From Streptomyces cyaneochromogenes (GTDB taxonomy: Bacteria; Actinomycetota; Actinomycetes; Streptomycetales; Streptomycetaceae), in assembly GCF_003963535.1 (NCBI RefSeq), contig NZ_CP034539.1, positions 2,728,001-2,792,000 on the forward strand: a stretch of DNA of 64,000 nucleotides. Direction: 5' to 3'. Positions 10,071-18,894 of the stretch are shown piece after piece (positions within the stretch are counted from its first letter, which is position 1; each line of letters opens with the position of its first letter). A program made the position numbers and the translations under genes. The notes under the pieces were generated by a model. The model saw only the letters and a program-made list of their open reading frames with translations, made no database searches and had not been told where the DNA came from.

Positions 10071-10541
10071 CTACAGAACGCGCCGCATCGCCCGGTGCGG
10101 TATCCCCGCGTCGGGGAACTCCGGCCCGTACGCCACGTACCCCAGCCGCTCGTAGAACCCCAGCGCATGCGTCTGCGCGTGCAGATCCACGGCCGCCAGC
10201 CCACGCGCGCGTGCCGCCTCCTCGATGGCCCGCACCAGCGCGGCCCCGACCCCGAGCCCGCGCGCCGCCTTCGTCACCGCGAGCCGCCCCAGCGACCCCA
10301 CCGACGGATCGCCGCCGACCTTCGCCGCGGCCGCCTCGCCGTACAGCAGTCGGCCTGTCCCGAGCGGCACCCCGTCCTCCCGGACCGCCAGCACATGCAG
10401 GGCGGTGGCGTCGTACGCGTCGTACTCGATGTCCTCGGGAACGCCCTGCTCCCCGACGAAGACCTCCTTGCGCACCACGAAGCACGCCTCGCGGTCGGCG
10501 GGGTCCTCCGCGACGCGGACGGCGTACGGCGCGGAGCTCAT
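10071..10541 (-). CDS. GNAT family N-acetyltransferase (ElaA-like)
   Basis: A 156-residue acetyl-CoA-dependent acetyltransferase. [24 protein letters not shown] supplies the beta4 strand and the R/Q-x-x-G-x-G/A pyrophosphate loop of motif [16 protein letters not shown] is the motif B region. The start [22 protein letters not shown] is typical of the ElaA-type subfamily, whose substrates are unknown. Its ATG overlaps the rluD stop by 4 nt (ATGA), so translation is probably coupled to rluD. Confidence 0.88.
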   Translation of the reverse strand: MSSAPYAVRVAEDPADREACFVVRKEVFVGEQGVPEDIEYDAYDATALHVLAVREDGVPLGTGRLLYGEAAAAKVGGDPSVGSLGRLAVTKAARGLGVGAALVRAIEEAARARGLAAVDLHAQTHALGFYERLGYVAYGPEFPDAGIPHRAMRRVL

Positions 10542-11482
10542 GCCCAGGTCTCCTCGCGGACCTGGTCCAGCGCCTTCTGCAGGTCGGCCGGGTAGTCGCT
10601 CTCGAACTCCACCCACACCCCGTCCCCCGGGTGCTCGAAGCCGAGACGGACGGCGTGCAGCCACTGGCGGGTCAGGTGGAGCCGCTTGGCGAGGGTCGGG
10701 TCGGCGCCGTAGGTGAGGTCGCCGACGCACGGGTGGCGGTGGGCCGCCATGTGGACGCGGATCTGGTGGGTGCGTCCGGTCTCCAGCTTCACGTCGAGCA
10801 GCGAGGCCGCGCGGAACGCCTCGATGAGGTCGTAGTGCGTGATCGACGGCTTTCCCTCGGCCGTGACCGCCCACTTGTAGTCGTGGTTGGGGTGGCGGCC
10901 GATGGGCGCGTCGATGGTGCCGCTGGTCGGGTCGGGGTGGCCCTGGACGAGCGTGTGGTACCGCTTGTCGACCGTGCGCTCCTTGAACTGGCGCTTGAGC
11001 GACGTGTACGCGTACTCGGACTTGGCGACGACCATCAGACCCGATGTGCCCACGTCGAGCCGGTGCACGATGCCCTGGCGCTCGGCGGCACCGGACGTCG
11101 AGATCCGGTACCCGGCGGCGGCGAGCCCGCCGATGACGGTCGGCCCGGACCAGCCCGGCGACGGATGCGCGGCCACACCGACCGGCTTCACGATCACGAC
11201 CACGTCATCGTCGTCGTGCACGATCTCCATGCCCTCGACCGGCTCGGCGACGACCTGCACCGGCGCGGGCGCCTGCGGCATCTCGACCTCCAGCCAGGCC
11301 CCGCCGTGCACCCGCTCGGACTTCCCGACCACCGACCCGTCGACCGTGACCTTCCCCGCGGCGGCGAGCTCCGCCGCCTTGGTACGGGAGAAGCCGAACA
11401 TGCGGGAGATGGCGGCGTCGACGCGCTCGCCCTCCAGGCCGTCGGGCACGGGCAGGGTGCGGATCTCGGGAATCGTGCTCAC
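10538..11482 (-). CDS. rluD: 23S rRNA pseudouridine synthase RluD-type
   Basis: A 314-residue RluA/RluD-family enzyme that isomerises specific uridines in 23S rRNA to pseudouridine. An S4 RNA-binding domain covers residues 17-75 ([24 protein letters not shown]). The catalytic core holds [15 protein letters not shown] with the catalytic Asp143, followed by [11 protein letters not shown] and [11 protein letters not shown]. The GTG start at 11482 gives the usual N-terminus ([21 protein letters not shown]), with only a weak ribosome site. It forms part of the minus-strand group lspA-rluD-GNAT; the gap from lspA is 98 bp and holds a DnaA-box-like 9-mer. Confidence 0.95.
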   Translation of the reverse strand: MSTIPEIRTLPVPDGLEGERVDAAISRMFGFSRTKAAELAAAGKVTVDGSVVGKSERVHGGAWLEVEMPQAPAPVQVVAEPVEGMEIVHDDDDVVVIVKPVGVAAHPSPGWSGPTVIGGLAAAGYRISTSGAAERQGIVHRLDVGTSGLMVVAKSEYAYTSLKRQFKERTVDKRYHTLVQGHPDPTSGTIDAPIGRHPNHDYKWAVTAEGKPSITHYDLIEAFRAASLLDVKLETGRTHQIRVHMAAHRHPCVGDLTYGADPTLAKRLHLTRQWLHAVRLGFEHPGDGVWVEFESDYPADLQKALDQVREETWA

Positions 11483-11525
11483 CCGACGAGTATGCCGGAC
11501 GGGTCCGACAGCCCCGTACGGAGCC

Positions 11526-11534
11526 TGTGGACAA
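11526..11534 (-). promoter_or_regulatory. DnaA-box-like 9-mer
   Basis: TGTGGACAA, the reverse complement of the Streptomyces DnaA-box consensus TTGTCCACA, lies between lspA and rluD. It is a single box, so it is at most a titration or regulatory site and not an origin. The match could be chance. Confidence 0.3.
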
Positions 11535-11580
11535 CCCTCCCGGGCCCCGGACTCCGGACTCCCCCGGGCTCCTCGCGGAC

Positions 11581-12177
11581 TCAGTCCTTGTGCACGGTGC
11601 CGTCGGGGTCCAGCCCCCTGAAGGACAGCAGCACGATCAGGATGCCGCCGCACACGATCGCGGAGTCGGCCAGGTTGAACACGGCGAAGTGCTTGGGCGC
11701 GATGAAGTCCACGACCGCGCCCTCGAAGACGCCCGGCGAGCGGAAGATCCGGTCGGTGAGGTTGCCGAGCGCACCGCCGAGCAGCATGCCGAGCGCGATC
11801 GCCCAGGGCAGGCTGTACAGCTTGCGGGCGAGCCGGGCGATCACCACGATCACGGCCGCCGCGATCACCGTGAAGATCACGGTGAAGGCCTCTCCGAAGC
11901 CGAAGGCCGCGCCCGCGTTGCGGATCGCCTCGAACTTCAGCCAGTCCCCGATGATCTCGATCGGCGGGTGGTGCTCCAGCTTGGCCACCACGATCATCTT
12001 GCTGATCAGGTCGAGGGCGTACGCGAACGCGGCGACCCCGAACAGCACGGCGATCCGGCGCTTGCCCCGGGGCCGCTCGGCCGCGGAGTCCTTCGCGTGC
12101 TCGTCGGCCTGCTCCGGCTCGGCTCCCGCCGCCTCTGGGATTTCCGGCGTACCGATGATGCGCTCCGCCTCTGCCAC
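11581..12177 (-). CDS. lspA: Lipoprotein signal peptidase II
   Basis: A 198-residue membrane aspartyl protease that cleaves signal peptides from prolipoproteins after lipidation. Four transmembrane helices follow an acidic disordered N-terminus of about 38 residues. The two catalytic aspartates are present, Asp142 in GNLTDRIFR and Asp171 in FNLADSAI, with NAGAAFGFG in the conserved loop. A GAGGGA stretch stands just before the GTG at 12177 and supports that start. It sits upstream of rluD in the same direction, a common pairing in bacteria. Confidence 0.96.
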   Translation of the reverse strand: MAEAERIIGTPEIPEAAGAEPEQADEHAKDSAAERPRGKRRIAVLFGVAAFAYALDLISKMIVVAKLEHHPPIEIIGDWLKFEAIRNAGAAFGFGEAFTVIFTVIAAAVIVVIARLARKLYSLPWAIALGMLLGGALGNLTDRIFRSPGVFEGAVVDFIAPKHFAVFNLADSAIVCGGILIVLLSFRGLDPDGTVHKD

Positions 12178-12247
12178 GTGAGTCCCTCAACCTAGGTACC
12201 TGACTGAGGACGAGAGTACGACACGTCCAACGGCATCCGCCTACCGG

Positions 12248-13384
12248 TCAGTACCGGCGTTCCTGCTTCTGCTTGCACTCGACGCACAGGGTCGCGCGCG
12301 GGAACGCCTGCATGCGCGCCTTGCCGATCGGGTTGCCGCAGTTCTCGCACAGGCCGTACGTGCCCGCGTCGAGCCGCTCCAGGGCCCGCTCGGTCTGAGT
12401 GAGCATCTCGCGCGCGTTGGCGGCGAGCGCCAGCTCGTGCTCGCGCGTGATGTTCTTGGCGCCGGTGTCCGCCTGGTCGTCGCCGGCGCCGTCGCCGGAG
12501 TCCCGCATCAGGCCGACGAGGGACTGCTCGGACGACGTGATCTCGTCGCGCAGCCGCATCACCTCGGCCATCAGCTCGGCCCGCGCCTCCTCGACCTCCT
12601 CCGGGGTCCAGGGGTCCTCACCGGGGCGCACCGCGAGCTCGCCGGGCTCCACCGCCGCGGAGAGGCGTGCCTTGGGAACGGCGGTCTTCGCCGCCGTGGC
12701 CGTGCCAGGAGTCTTCTTCGCAACCACCGTCGTGGCTCCCGTCTGCTCCGCGGCCTGCGCCGCGCCCGCCTTCTTGGCCCTGCTCTTGGCGGCCGCCTTC
12801 TTCCCGGCCGCCTCCCTGCCGACCGCTCCCTGATCGGCCTCTTCCTTCGCGGCGGCCACCTTCTTGGCGGCCCTTTCCCCTGCCACGGCCTTCTTGGCCA
12901 CGCCCTTCTTGGCGGCCGCTCTCGCAGACGCGCTCTCCTTGGCGGCCGCCTTCTTCCCGGCCGCCTTCTCCTCAGCGGCCTTCTCCTCAGCGGCCTTCTT
13001 GGCCCCAGCAGATTCCTTGGCCGTCTTCTTCTTGGGGGCCGGCTTCTTGGGGGCCGCCTTCTCACCGGCACTCTTCCCACCGGCACGCCTCTCGGCGCCG
13101 CTCTTCGCCCCGGCCGCCTTCCCGGTGCCCGCCTCGGGAGCCGCCGTCTCGGCAGCGACCGCTTTCTTCCCGGCCGCTTTCGCCCCCTTCTCCTTCACCG
13201 TCTTCACCGGCTTACCGCCCCGTGCCCCCGCGGAACCCCCCTGCGCGCTCTTCTTCCCGCCCACATCCTTGGCCGCACCGCCTGAGGCACTGGCACCACC
13301 AGAGGCACCCGCACCGCCGGAGGCACTCGCATGGGTGGACCGTCCCGACGCCGACTGCTGTACGGCGGTCTTCTTCGCCACCAT
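12248..13384 (-). CDS. TraR/DksA-type zinc-finger protein with long Lys/Ala-rich histone-H1-like N-terminal region
   Basis: A 378-residue protein in two parts. Residues 1-245 are low complexity, with many repeats of AAKK, AKKA and KKAA mixed with Ser, Gly and Pro, very like the tail of eukaryotic histone H1 or bacterial HU-H1 fusions. Residues 255-378 are a DksA/TraR-like domain with a coiled-coil stretch (EEVEEARAELMAEVMRLRDE) and a four-cysteine zinc finger: Cys346 and Cys349 in CENCG, Cys367 and Cys370 in CVECK. The C-domain could act on RNA polymerase through its secondary channel, while the basic region should bind DNA. The ATG at 13384 has AAGGGG upstream. It is usually annotated as a DnaK suppressor protein. 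Confidence 0.85.
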   Translation of the reverse strand: MVAKKTAVQQSASGRSTHASASGGAGASGGASASGGAAKDVGGKKSAQGGSAGARGGKPVKTVKEKGAKAAGKKAVAAETAAPEAGTGKAAGAKSGAERRAGGKSAGEKAAPKKPAPKKKTAKESAGAKKAAEEKAAEEKAAGKKAAAKESASARAAAKKGVAKKAVAGERAAKKVAAAKEEADQGAVGREAAGKKAAAKSRAKKAGAAQAAEQTGATTVVAKKTPGTATAAKTAVPKARLSAAVEPGELAVRPGEDPWTPEEVEEARAELMAEVMRLRDEITSSEQSLVGLMRDSGDGAGDDQADTGAKNITREHELALAANAREMLTQTERALERLDAGTYGLCENCGNPIGKARMQAFPRATLCVECKQKQERRY

Positions 13385-13689
13385 GCCGCGGCCCCTTCAC
13401 ATATTGTGATCTTGCACGCGAATCGTGCTGGGACGATAAATCGACTCGAGTCCCGCGGCAACGGGGCACACCGCCCGATTCGCCCGCCTCGCGCATGTCG
13501 CGCGGCAGACCTGCATGCGTTGTGCCCAGCTCCCCGCCGGGTATGCCGCCGAGCCGAACGTCCCAGATTCCGAACACACGACCGCTCCATTCGGGTCACC
13601 GCGGCCTGAACCACGCCCGGCCCCCACGCCCCGGAAATCCGGTCGGCCGCTGTCCGCGCGGCGCCGTACACTGGGCGGAGCGAAAAGCG
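13385..13689. other. Intergenic region, divergent dksA-like and ileS promoters
   Basis: About 305 bp with no convincing gene. It must hold the promoter of the minus-strand DksA-like gene and, near its right end, the ileS promoter. A small inverted repeat GCACG-CGAAT-CGTGC lies near 13417-13431, and an AT-richer patch (GATAAAT) follows it. Both are candidates only. Confidence 0.4.
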
Positions 13690-13984
13690 TGGATGGGGAC
13701 GAGTAGCGACGTACGCAGCCCAGAGCGACCCGGGGACGGTGGAAGCCCGGGGGCGAGCGCGACGTGAAGATCACCCCGGAGCCGCCGGAAGAAAGCCGCA
13801 GCGCACAGGCAGTGGCCAGTAGAACCGGCATCGCGACCCCAATGAGGGGGCTCGCCGACGCACACCCCGCGCCGGAGGGCCAAGGAGGGTGGTACCGCGG
13901 GAGCGCGCCGAACCGGCGTAAGGAAAGACACAGCTCTCGTCCCTCCGGACGGAAGGCAGCAAGTCCGCCGGAGGAAGCTCGCTG
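13690..13984 (+). ncRNA. T-box riboswitch (tRNA-Ile sensing), leader of ileS
   Basis: The highly conserved T-box sequence AGGGTGGTACCGCGG is at 13886-13900; its TGGT can pair with the ACCA end of uncharged tRNA-Ile. An ATC (isoleucine) codon at 13770-13772 is the likely specifier. It lies opposite an AGTA loop element at 13702-13705, and GGGG 13695-13698 can pair with CCCC 13774-13777 to close a short Stem I. Downstream, CCTCCGG at 13942-13948 pairs with CCGGAGG at 13968-13974, extended by GGA/TCC around a bulge. This hides the ileS GGAGG site, so control should be translational: uncharged tRNA-Ile opens the ribosome site. This is the arrangement known for actinobacterial ileS leaders. The 5' end is approximate. 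Confidence 0.93.
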
Positions 13985-16900
13985 ATGACAACGCCGACGT
14001 ACCGCCAGGTACCCGCCCAGGTCGACCTGCCCGCCCTCGAGCACGCCGTGCTCGACTTCTGGCGCGAGCAGAAGATCTTCGCCAAGAGCCTGGAGCAGTC
14101 CGAGGGCCGCCCGGAGTGGGTGTTCTACGAGGGCCCGCCCACCGCCAACGGCATGCCCGGCGCCCACCACATCGAGGCCCGTGTCTTCAAGGACGTCTTC
14201 CCCCGCTTCCGCACCATGCGCGGCTACCACGTGGCCCGCAAGGCCGGCTGGGACTGCCACGGCCTGCCGGTGGAGCTGGCGGTCGAGAAGGAGCTCGGCT
14301 TCAGCGGCAAGAAGGACATCGAGGCGTACGGCATCGCCGAGTTCAACGCCAGGTGCCGCGAGTCCGTGCTGCGCCACACCGACGCCTTCTCCGACCTGAC
14401 GACCCGCATGGGCTACTGGGTCGACCTCGACGACGCCTACGTCACGATGGAGCCCGAGTACATCGAGTCGGTCTGGTGGTCGCTCAAGGAGATCTTCAAC
14501 AAGGGCCTGCTCGTCCAGGACCACCGCGTCGCCCCCTGGTGTCCGCGCTGCGGCACCGGCCTGTCCGACCACGAGCTGGCGCAGGGCTACGAGACGGTCG
14601 TCGACCCCTCGGTGTACGTCCGTTTCCCCCTCACCTCCGGTCCGCTCGCCGGCGAAGCCGCGCTCCTGGTGTGGACGACCACGCCCTGGACCCTGGTGTC
14701 CAACACGGCCGTGGCCGCGCACCCCGACGTCACCTACGTCGTCGCGACCGACGGCGAGGAGAAGCTCGTCGTCGCCGAGCCGCTTCTCGCCAAGGCCCTC
14801 GGCGAGGGCTGGGAGACCACCGGCCAGACCTTCACCGGCGCCGAGATGGAGCGCTGGACCTATCAACGACCGTTCGAGCTGGTGGAGTTCCCGAGCGTCA
14901 GCGAGGGAACCAATGGGCACAGCCCGGCCGAGGCGCATTTCGTCGTCAACGCCGAGTACGTCACGACCGAGGACGGTACGGGCCTGGTCCACCAGTCCCC
15001 CGCGTTCGGTGAGGACGACCTCAAGGTCTGCCGGTCCTACGGCCTGCCGGTCGTGAACCCGGTCCGCCCGGACGGCACCTTCGAGGAGGAGGTCCCCCTG
15101 GTCGGCGGCGTCTTCTTCAAGAAGGCGGACGAAAAGCTCACCGAGGACCTCCAGCAGCGCGGCCTGCTCTTCCGGCACATCCCGTACGAGCACAGCTACC
15201 CGCACTGCTGGCGCTGCCACACCGCGCTCCTGTACTACGCGCAGCCGTCCTGGTACATCCGCACCACGGTCGTGAAGGACCGCCTCCTCCAGGAGAACGA
15301 GAAGACCAACTGGTTCCCCGACACGGTCAAGCACGGCCGCTTCGGCGACTGGCTGAACAACAACATCGACTGGGCGCTGTCCCGCAACCGCTACTGGGGC
15401 ACCCCGCTGCCGATCTGGCGCTGCGAGGACGACCACCTCACGGTCGTCGGCTCCCGCGCGGAGCTCAGCGAGCTCACGGGCACCGACCAGTCCACGCTGG
15501 ACCCGCACCGCCCGTACATCGACGACGTCACCTTCGCGTGCCCCCAGTGCCAGAAGACGGCCACGCGCGTGCCGGAGGTCATCGACGCCTGGTACGACTC
15601 GGGTTCGATGCCGTTCGCGCAGTGGGGCTACCCGTACAAGAACAAGGAGCTGTTCGAGAGCCGCTACCCGGCGCAGTTCATCTCCGAGGCCATCGACCAG
15701 ACCCGCGGCTGGTTCTACACGCTGATGGCGGTCGGCACGCTGGTCTTCGACAAGTCGTCGTACGAGAACGTCGTCTGCCTCGGCCACATCCTCGCCGAGG
15801 ACGGCCGCAAGATGTCCAAGCACCTGGGCAACATCCTGCAGCCGATCCCGCTGATGGATCAGCACGGCGCGGACGCGGTCCGCTGGTTCATGGCGGCCGG
15901 CGGTTCCCCGTGGGCGGCACGCCGCGTGGGCCACGGCACGATCCAGGAGGTCGTCCGCAAGACGCTCCTGACGTACTGGAACACGGTCGCCTTCCAGGCC
16001 CTGTACGCCCGTACATCGAACTGGGCGCCGTCCGCGGCCGACCCGGCCCCCGCCGACCGCCCGGTCCTGGACCGCTGGCTGCTGTCCGAACTGCACGCGC
16101 TGACCGACCAGGTGACCCAGTCCCTGGAGGCGTACGACACCCAGCGCGCCGGCAAGCTGCTCTCGGCGTTCGTCGACGACCTCAGCAACTGGTACGTCCG
16201 CCGCTCCCGTCGCCGTTTCTGGCAGGGCGACAAGGCGGCGCTGCGCACCCTGCACGAGGTCGTCGAGACGGTCACCAAGCTGATGGCCCCGCTGACCCCG
16301 TTCATCACCGAGCGGGTCTGGCAGGACCTGATCGTGCCGGTGACCCCGGGCGCTCCGGAGTCGGTGCACCTGGCGTCCTGGCCCGAGGCGGACCTCTCCG
16401 CCATCGACCCGGAGCTGTCGAAGCAGATGGTTCTGGTCCGCCGGCTCGTCGAGCTGGGCCGCGCCACACGCGCGGAGTCGGGCGTGAAGACCCGCCAGCC
16501 GCTGAGGCGCGCGCTGGTGGCCGCGACGGGCTTCGAGGCGCTCAACCCCGAACTGCACACGCAGATCACGGAGGAGTTGAACGTCGAGTCGCTGGCGTCC
16601 CTGTCCGAGGTGGGCGGCAGCCTGGTGGACACCACCGCCAAGGCCAACTTCCGCGCCCTGGGCAAGCGGTTCGGCAAGCGCGTCCAGGACGTGGCGAAGG
16701 CCGTCGCGCACGCGGACGCGGCGGCGCTGTCCCTGGCCCTGCGCGAGGGCACGGCGTCGGTGGAGGTCGACGGCGAGACGATCACCCTCGCTCCGGACGA
16801 GGTGATCATCACCGAGACCCCGCGCGAGGGCTGGTCGGTGGCGTCCGACTCCGGCGCGACGGTCGCCCTGGACCTGGAGATCACGGAGGAGCTCCGCCGC

Positions 16901-17158
16901 GCGGGCCTCGCCCGTGACGCGATCCGCCTGATCCAGGAGGCCCGCAAGAACAGCGGCCTGGACGTGGCCGACCGCATCGCCCTGCGCTGGACGGCGACGG
17001 ACCCGGCGACCATCGCGGCCCTGAGCGAGCACACCGAGCTCATCGCCGACGAGGTCCTGGCGACGGACTTCGCCCAGGGCGAGGCGGACGACACCTACGG
17101 GTCCCCGTTCACGGACGAGGGCCTGACCCTGACGTTCCGTCTGCGCAAGGCGTCGTAA
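13985..17158 (+). CDS. ileS: Isoleucyl-tRNA synthetase, long (type 2) form with GAHH active-site motif
   Basis: A 1057-residue class I synthetase that charges tRNA-Ile. The Rossmann domain starts with FYEGPPTANG; the HIGH signature is replaced by Gly59-Ala60-His61-His62. KMSKH is at 609-613. The editing CP1 domain contains LVWTTTPWTLVSNTAVAAHP and a Cys pair (WCPRCG), and DWALSRNRYWGTPLPIW is typical of IleRS. Length and the C-terminal domain match the eukaryote-like type 2 IleRS, which resists mupirocin better than type 1. The ATG at 13985 follows a GGAGG sequestered by the T-box. The gene is monocistronic, ending at a 17-bp hairpin, and convergent with divIVA. Confidence 0.96.
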   Translation: MTTPTYRQVPAQVDLPALEHAVLDFWREQKIFAKSLEQSEGRPEWVFYEGPPTANGMPGAHHIEARVFKDVFPRFRTMRGYHVARKAGWDCHGLPVELAVEKELGFSGKKDIEAYGIAEFNARCRESVLRHTDAFSDLTTRMGYWVDLDDAYVTMEPEYIESVWWSLKEIFNKGLLVQDHRVAPWCPRCGTGLSDHELAQGYETVVDPSVYVRFPLTSGPLAGEAALLVWTTTPWTLVSNTAVAAHPDVTYVVATDGEEKLVVAEPLLAKALGEGWETTGQTFTGAEMERWTYQRPFELVEFPSVSEGTNGHSPAEAHFVVNAEYVTTEDGTGLVHQSPAFGEDDLKVCRSYGLPVVNPVRPDGTFEEEVPLVGGVFFKKADEKLTEDLQQRGLLFRHIPYEHSYPHCWRCHTALLYYAQPSWYIRTTVVKDRLLQENEKTNWFPDTVKHGRFGDWLNNNIDWALSRNRYWGTPLPIWRCEDDHLTVVGSRAELSELTGTDQSTLDPHRPYIDDVTFACPQCQKTATRVPEVIDAWYDSGSMPFAQWGYPYKNKELFESRYPAQFISEAIDQTRGWFYTLMAVGTLVFDKSSYENVVCLGHILAEDGRKMSKHLGNILQPIPLMDQHGADAVRWFMAAGGSPWAARRVGHGTIQEVVRKTLLTYWNTVAFQALYARTSNWAPSAADPAPADRPVLDRWLLSELHALTDQVTQSLEAYDTQRAGKLLSAFVDDLSNWYVRRSRRRFWQGDKAALRTLHEVVETVTKLMAPLTPFITERVWQDLIVPVTPGAPESVHLASWPEADLSAIDPELSKQMVLVRRLVELGRATRAESGVKTRQPLRRALVAATGFEALNPELHTQITEELNVESLASLSEVGGSLVDTTAKANFRALGKRFGKRVQDVAKAVAHADAAALSLALREGTASVEVDGETITLAPDEVIITETPREGWSVASDSGATVALDLEITEELRRAGLARDAIRLIQEARKNSGLDVADRIALRWTATDPATIAALSEHTELIADEVLATDFAQGEADDTYGSPFTDEGLTLTFRLRKAS

Positions 17159-17168
17159 GCGCCGGCCG

Positions 17169-17225
17169 AACGCCGAAGGCCCGGACCTGCCAGGAAAATC
17201 TTGGTGGTTCCGGGCCTTCGGCGTT
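17169..17225. terminator. Strong hairpin after ileS
   Basis: A perfect 17-bp inverted repeat, 17169-17185 (AACGCCGAAGGCCCGGA) with 17209-17225, and a 23-nt loop, begins 10 bp after the ileS stop. It is the likely ileS terminator and could work in both directions between the convergent ileS and divIVA genes. Confidence 0.8.
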
Positions 17226-17291
17226 GCGTACGTCGGACACCCCGACCCCGCCCGAACAAACACCGCAGACCCCATGGTCACGCACAGCAAA

Positions 17292-17329
17292 AGGGCGGGG
17301 CCCCGGATCGAAATCCGGGGCCCCGCCCT
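17292..17329. terminator. Strong hairpin after divIVA
   Basis: A perfect 17-bp stem (AGGGCGGGGCCCCGGAT at 17292-17308 with 17313-17329) closes a CGAA tetraloop, 35 bp downstream of the divIVA stop. TTTTGC follows the stem on the minus strand. It is a classic terminator for the end of the division cluster. Confidence 0.88.
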
Positions 17330-17364
17330 GAACGCTGCCGACGCCTACGGCGTACTACCAACCG

Positions 17365-18501
17365 TCAGTTGTCGTCCTCGTCGATGAGGAACCCGCGCAT
17401 CGGCGACGGGGCCTGACCCATCGGGCCCGGACCCTGCGGCCGGACCGGTGCCATCGGCTGGGTCATCGCCGGGGACATCTGCTGCTGACCGCCGTAGGAC
17501 GGAGCAGCCGGAGACGGGGCGCCGCCCATCGTCTGGTTGCCGCCGTACGAGGGGGCGCTCGCGCCGGCCGGTGCCATGGAGGGCGCCGGGGACGGCGGGA
17601 GGGACGCCGTGGCCGGGGTGCGCGGCGGTGCGAGCGAGTCGTCCGACTGGGTCTCCAGCTGGCGCAGCTGGGACTCGAGGTAGGACTTCAGCCGCGTGCG
17701 GTACTCGCGCTCGAAGCCACGCAGGTCCTCGACCTTGCGCTCCAGCGTGGCGCGGGCGGACTCCAGGGAGCCCATCGCGACGCGGTGCTTCTCCTGCGCG
17801 TCCCGCTCCAGGGCGTCAGCCTTGGCGCGGGCGTCCCGCTCGAGACCCTCGGCACGCGAACGAGCCTCGCCGACGATCTTGTTGGCCTCGGAACGAGCCT
17901 CGGCGATCGCCTGGTCGGCGGTCTGCTGGGCGAGCGACAGAACGCGCGCGGCGCTGTCGCCACCGGGGCCGCCCTGACCGGGACCGCCCATCGGGCCACC
18001 CATAGGACCGCCCATCGGGCCGCCCATCTGCTGCATGGGGGGCTGGCCCATCGGCCCCGGACCCTGGCCCATCGGACCGGGACCCTGAGGGCCACCCTGA
18101 CCGCCGGGGCCGGCGGGCAGCTGCGGAGCACCGCTGGGCAGCTGGGGCGGACCACCCATGGGGCCACCCATCTGCTGCTGCGGCGGGCCCGATATCCCGG
18201 CGGGGACAGGAGCACCCGGACCGCGCATGCCCTGCTGAGGCATGCCACCCTGCTGCGGCATACCGCCCTGCTGCTGGTCCTGCGGAGGCTCCGGAGGCTT
18301 GCGCATGTTCTGCTGGTTCTGGGCAGCAGCACGCGTGGCCGCGGCCAGCTTGGCGCGCAGGTCCTCGTTCTCGCGGAGCAGGCGCGTCAGTTCGGCTTCG
18401 ACCTCATCGAGGAAGGCATCGACCTCGTCCTCGTCATAGCCTTCTCGGAGGCGGACGGTCGTGAACTGCTTGTTCCGCACGTCCTCGGGGGTCAACGGCA
18501 T
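17365..18501 (-). CDS. divIVA: DivIVA polar growth determinant
   Basis: A 378-residue coiled-coil protein that marks curved membrane at hyphal tips and branch sites and directs polar wall growth. The N-terminal lipid-binding domain is complete ([38 protein letters not shown]), followed by a short coiled coil to about residue 60. A long Pro/Gln/Gly/Met-rich linker (about 65-180) has MGGP and GGMPQQ repeats. A second coiled coil (about 185-285) then precedes a Pro/Ala-rich tail ending [11 protein letters not shown]. The two-part coiled coil with a PQG linker is typical of Streptomyces DivIVA. AGGTGA precedes the ATG. It is the last gene of the division cluster. Confidence 0.97.
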   Translation of the reverse strand: MPLTPEDVRNKQFTTVRLREGYDEDEVDAFLDEVEAELTRLLRENEDLRAKLAAATRAAAQNQQNMRKPPEPPQDQQQGGMPQQGGMPQQGMRGPGAPVPAGISGPPQQQMGGPMGGPPQLPSGAPQLPAGPGGQGGPQGPGPMGQGPGPMGQPPMQQMGGPMGGPMGGPMGGPGQGGPGGDSAARVLSLAQQTADQAIAEARSEANKIVGEARSRAEGLERDARAKADALERDAQEKHRVAMGSLESARATLERKVEDLRGFEREYRTRLKSYLESQLRQLETQSDDSLAPPRTPATASLPPSPAPSMAPAGASAPSYGGNQTMGGAPSPAAPSYGGQQQMSPAMTQPMAPVRPQGPGPMGQAPSPMRGFLIDEDDN

Positions 18502-18556
18502 CTCTTCACCTCAACGTAGTCGTCGGCAGTCGGCAAGACCGTATCTGTCACATCGC

Positions 18557-18844
18557 TCACATCGCGCTCCGTACAAGCGTGATCAGGATGTAGACGATGA
18601 TCATCAGAACGAAGAAGGACAGGTCGAGCGCCACGCCCCCGAGACGCAGCGGCGGGATAACCCGCCGCAGAAGCTTCAGCGGTGGATCAGTGACAGTGTA
18701 GGTGGCCTCCAGAACGACCACCATCGCCTTGCCGGGTTGCCATGAGCGGGCGAACTGGAAGACGTAGTCCATGACCAACCGGAAGATGAGCACGATGAGG
18801 AACACCATCAGCGCGATGTAGAGAACCTGCAGAACCACGCTCAT
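18557..18844 (-). CDS. YggT family membrane protein
   Basis: A 95-residue protein with two hydrophobic helices (about 3-25 and 65-90) around a short loop containing DPPLKLLRRVIPPLRLGG, the hallmark of the YggT family. The gene lies between sepF and divIVA, 50 bp from sepF, a position conserved in actinobacteria and many Firmicutes. YggT is thought to help membrane organisation during division or osmotic stress, but its molecular role is not settled. Confidence 0.92.
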   Translation of the reverse strand: MSVVLQVLYIALMVFLIVLIFRLVMDYVFQFARSWQPGKAMVVVLEATYTVTDPPLKLLRRVIPPLRLGGVALDLSFFVLMIIVYILITLVRSAM

Positions 18845-18894
18845 GACTGGTGCTTCCCTCTCCCCTGTTCCGTGCGATCTTCCGGTGGTGCGTC

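Noticed and set aside
12850..13200. CRISPR-like or tandem-repeat array in the region of repeated GGCCTTCTTGGC words
   Set aside because: The repetition is coding: it reads as AAKK/AKKA codons in the DksA-like protein, with irregular spacing and no spacers.
13397..17290. A 1297-codon open frame on the minus strand across ileS
   Set aside because: It is a GC-rich shadow of ileS. The plus-strand frame has complete IleRS motifs, and the minus frame has only Arg/Gly/Val-rich low-complexity sequence.
18000..18260. Tandem repeats suggesting a satellite
   Set aside because: They encode the MGGP and GGMPQQ repeats of the DivIVA linker.
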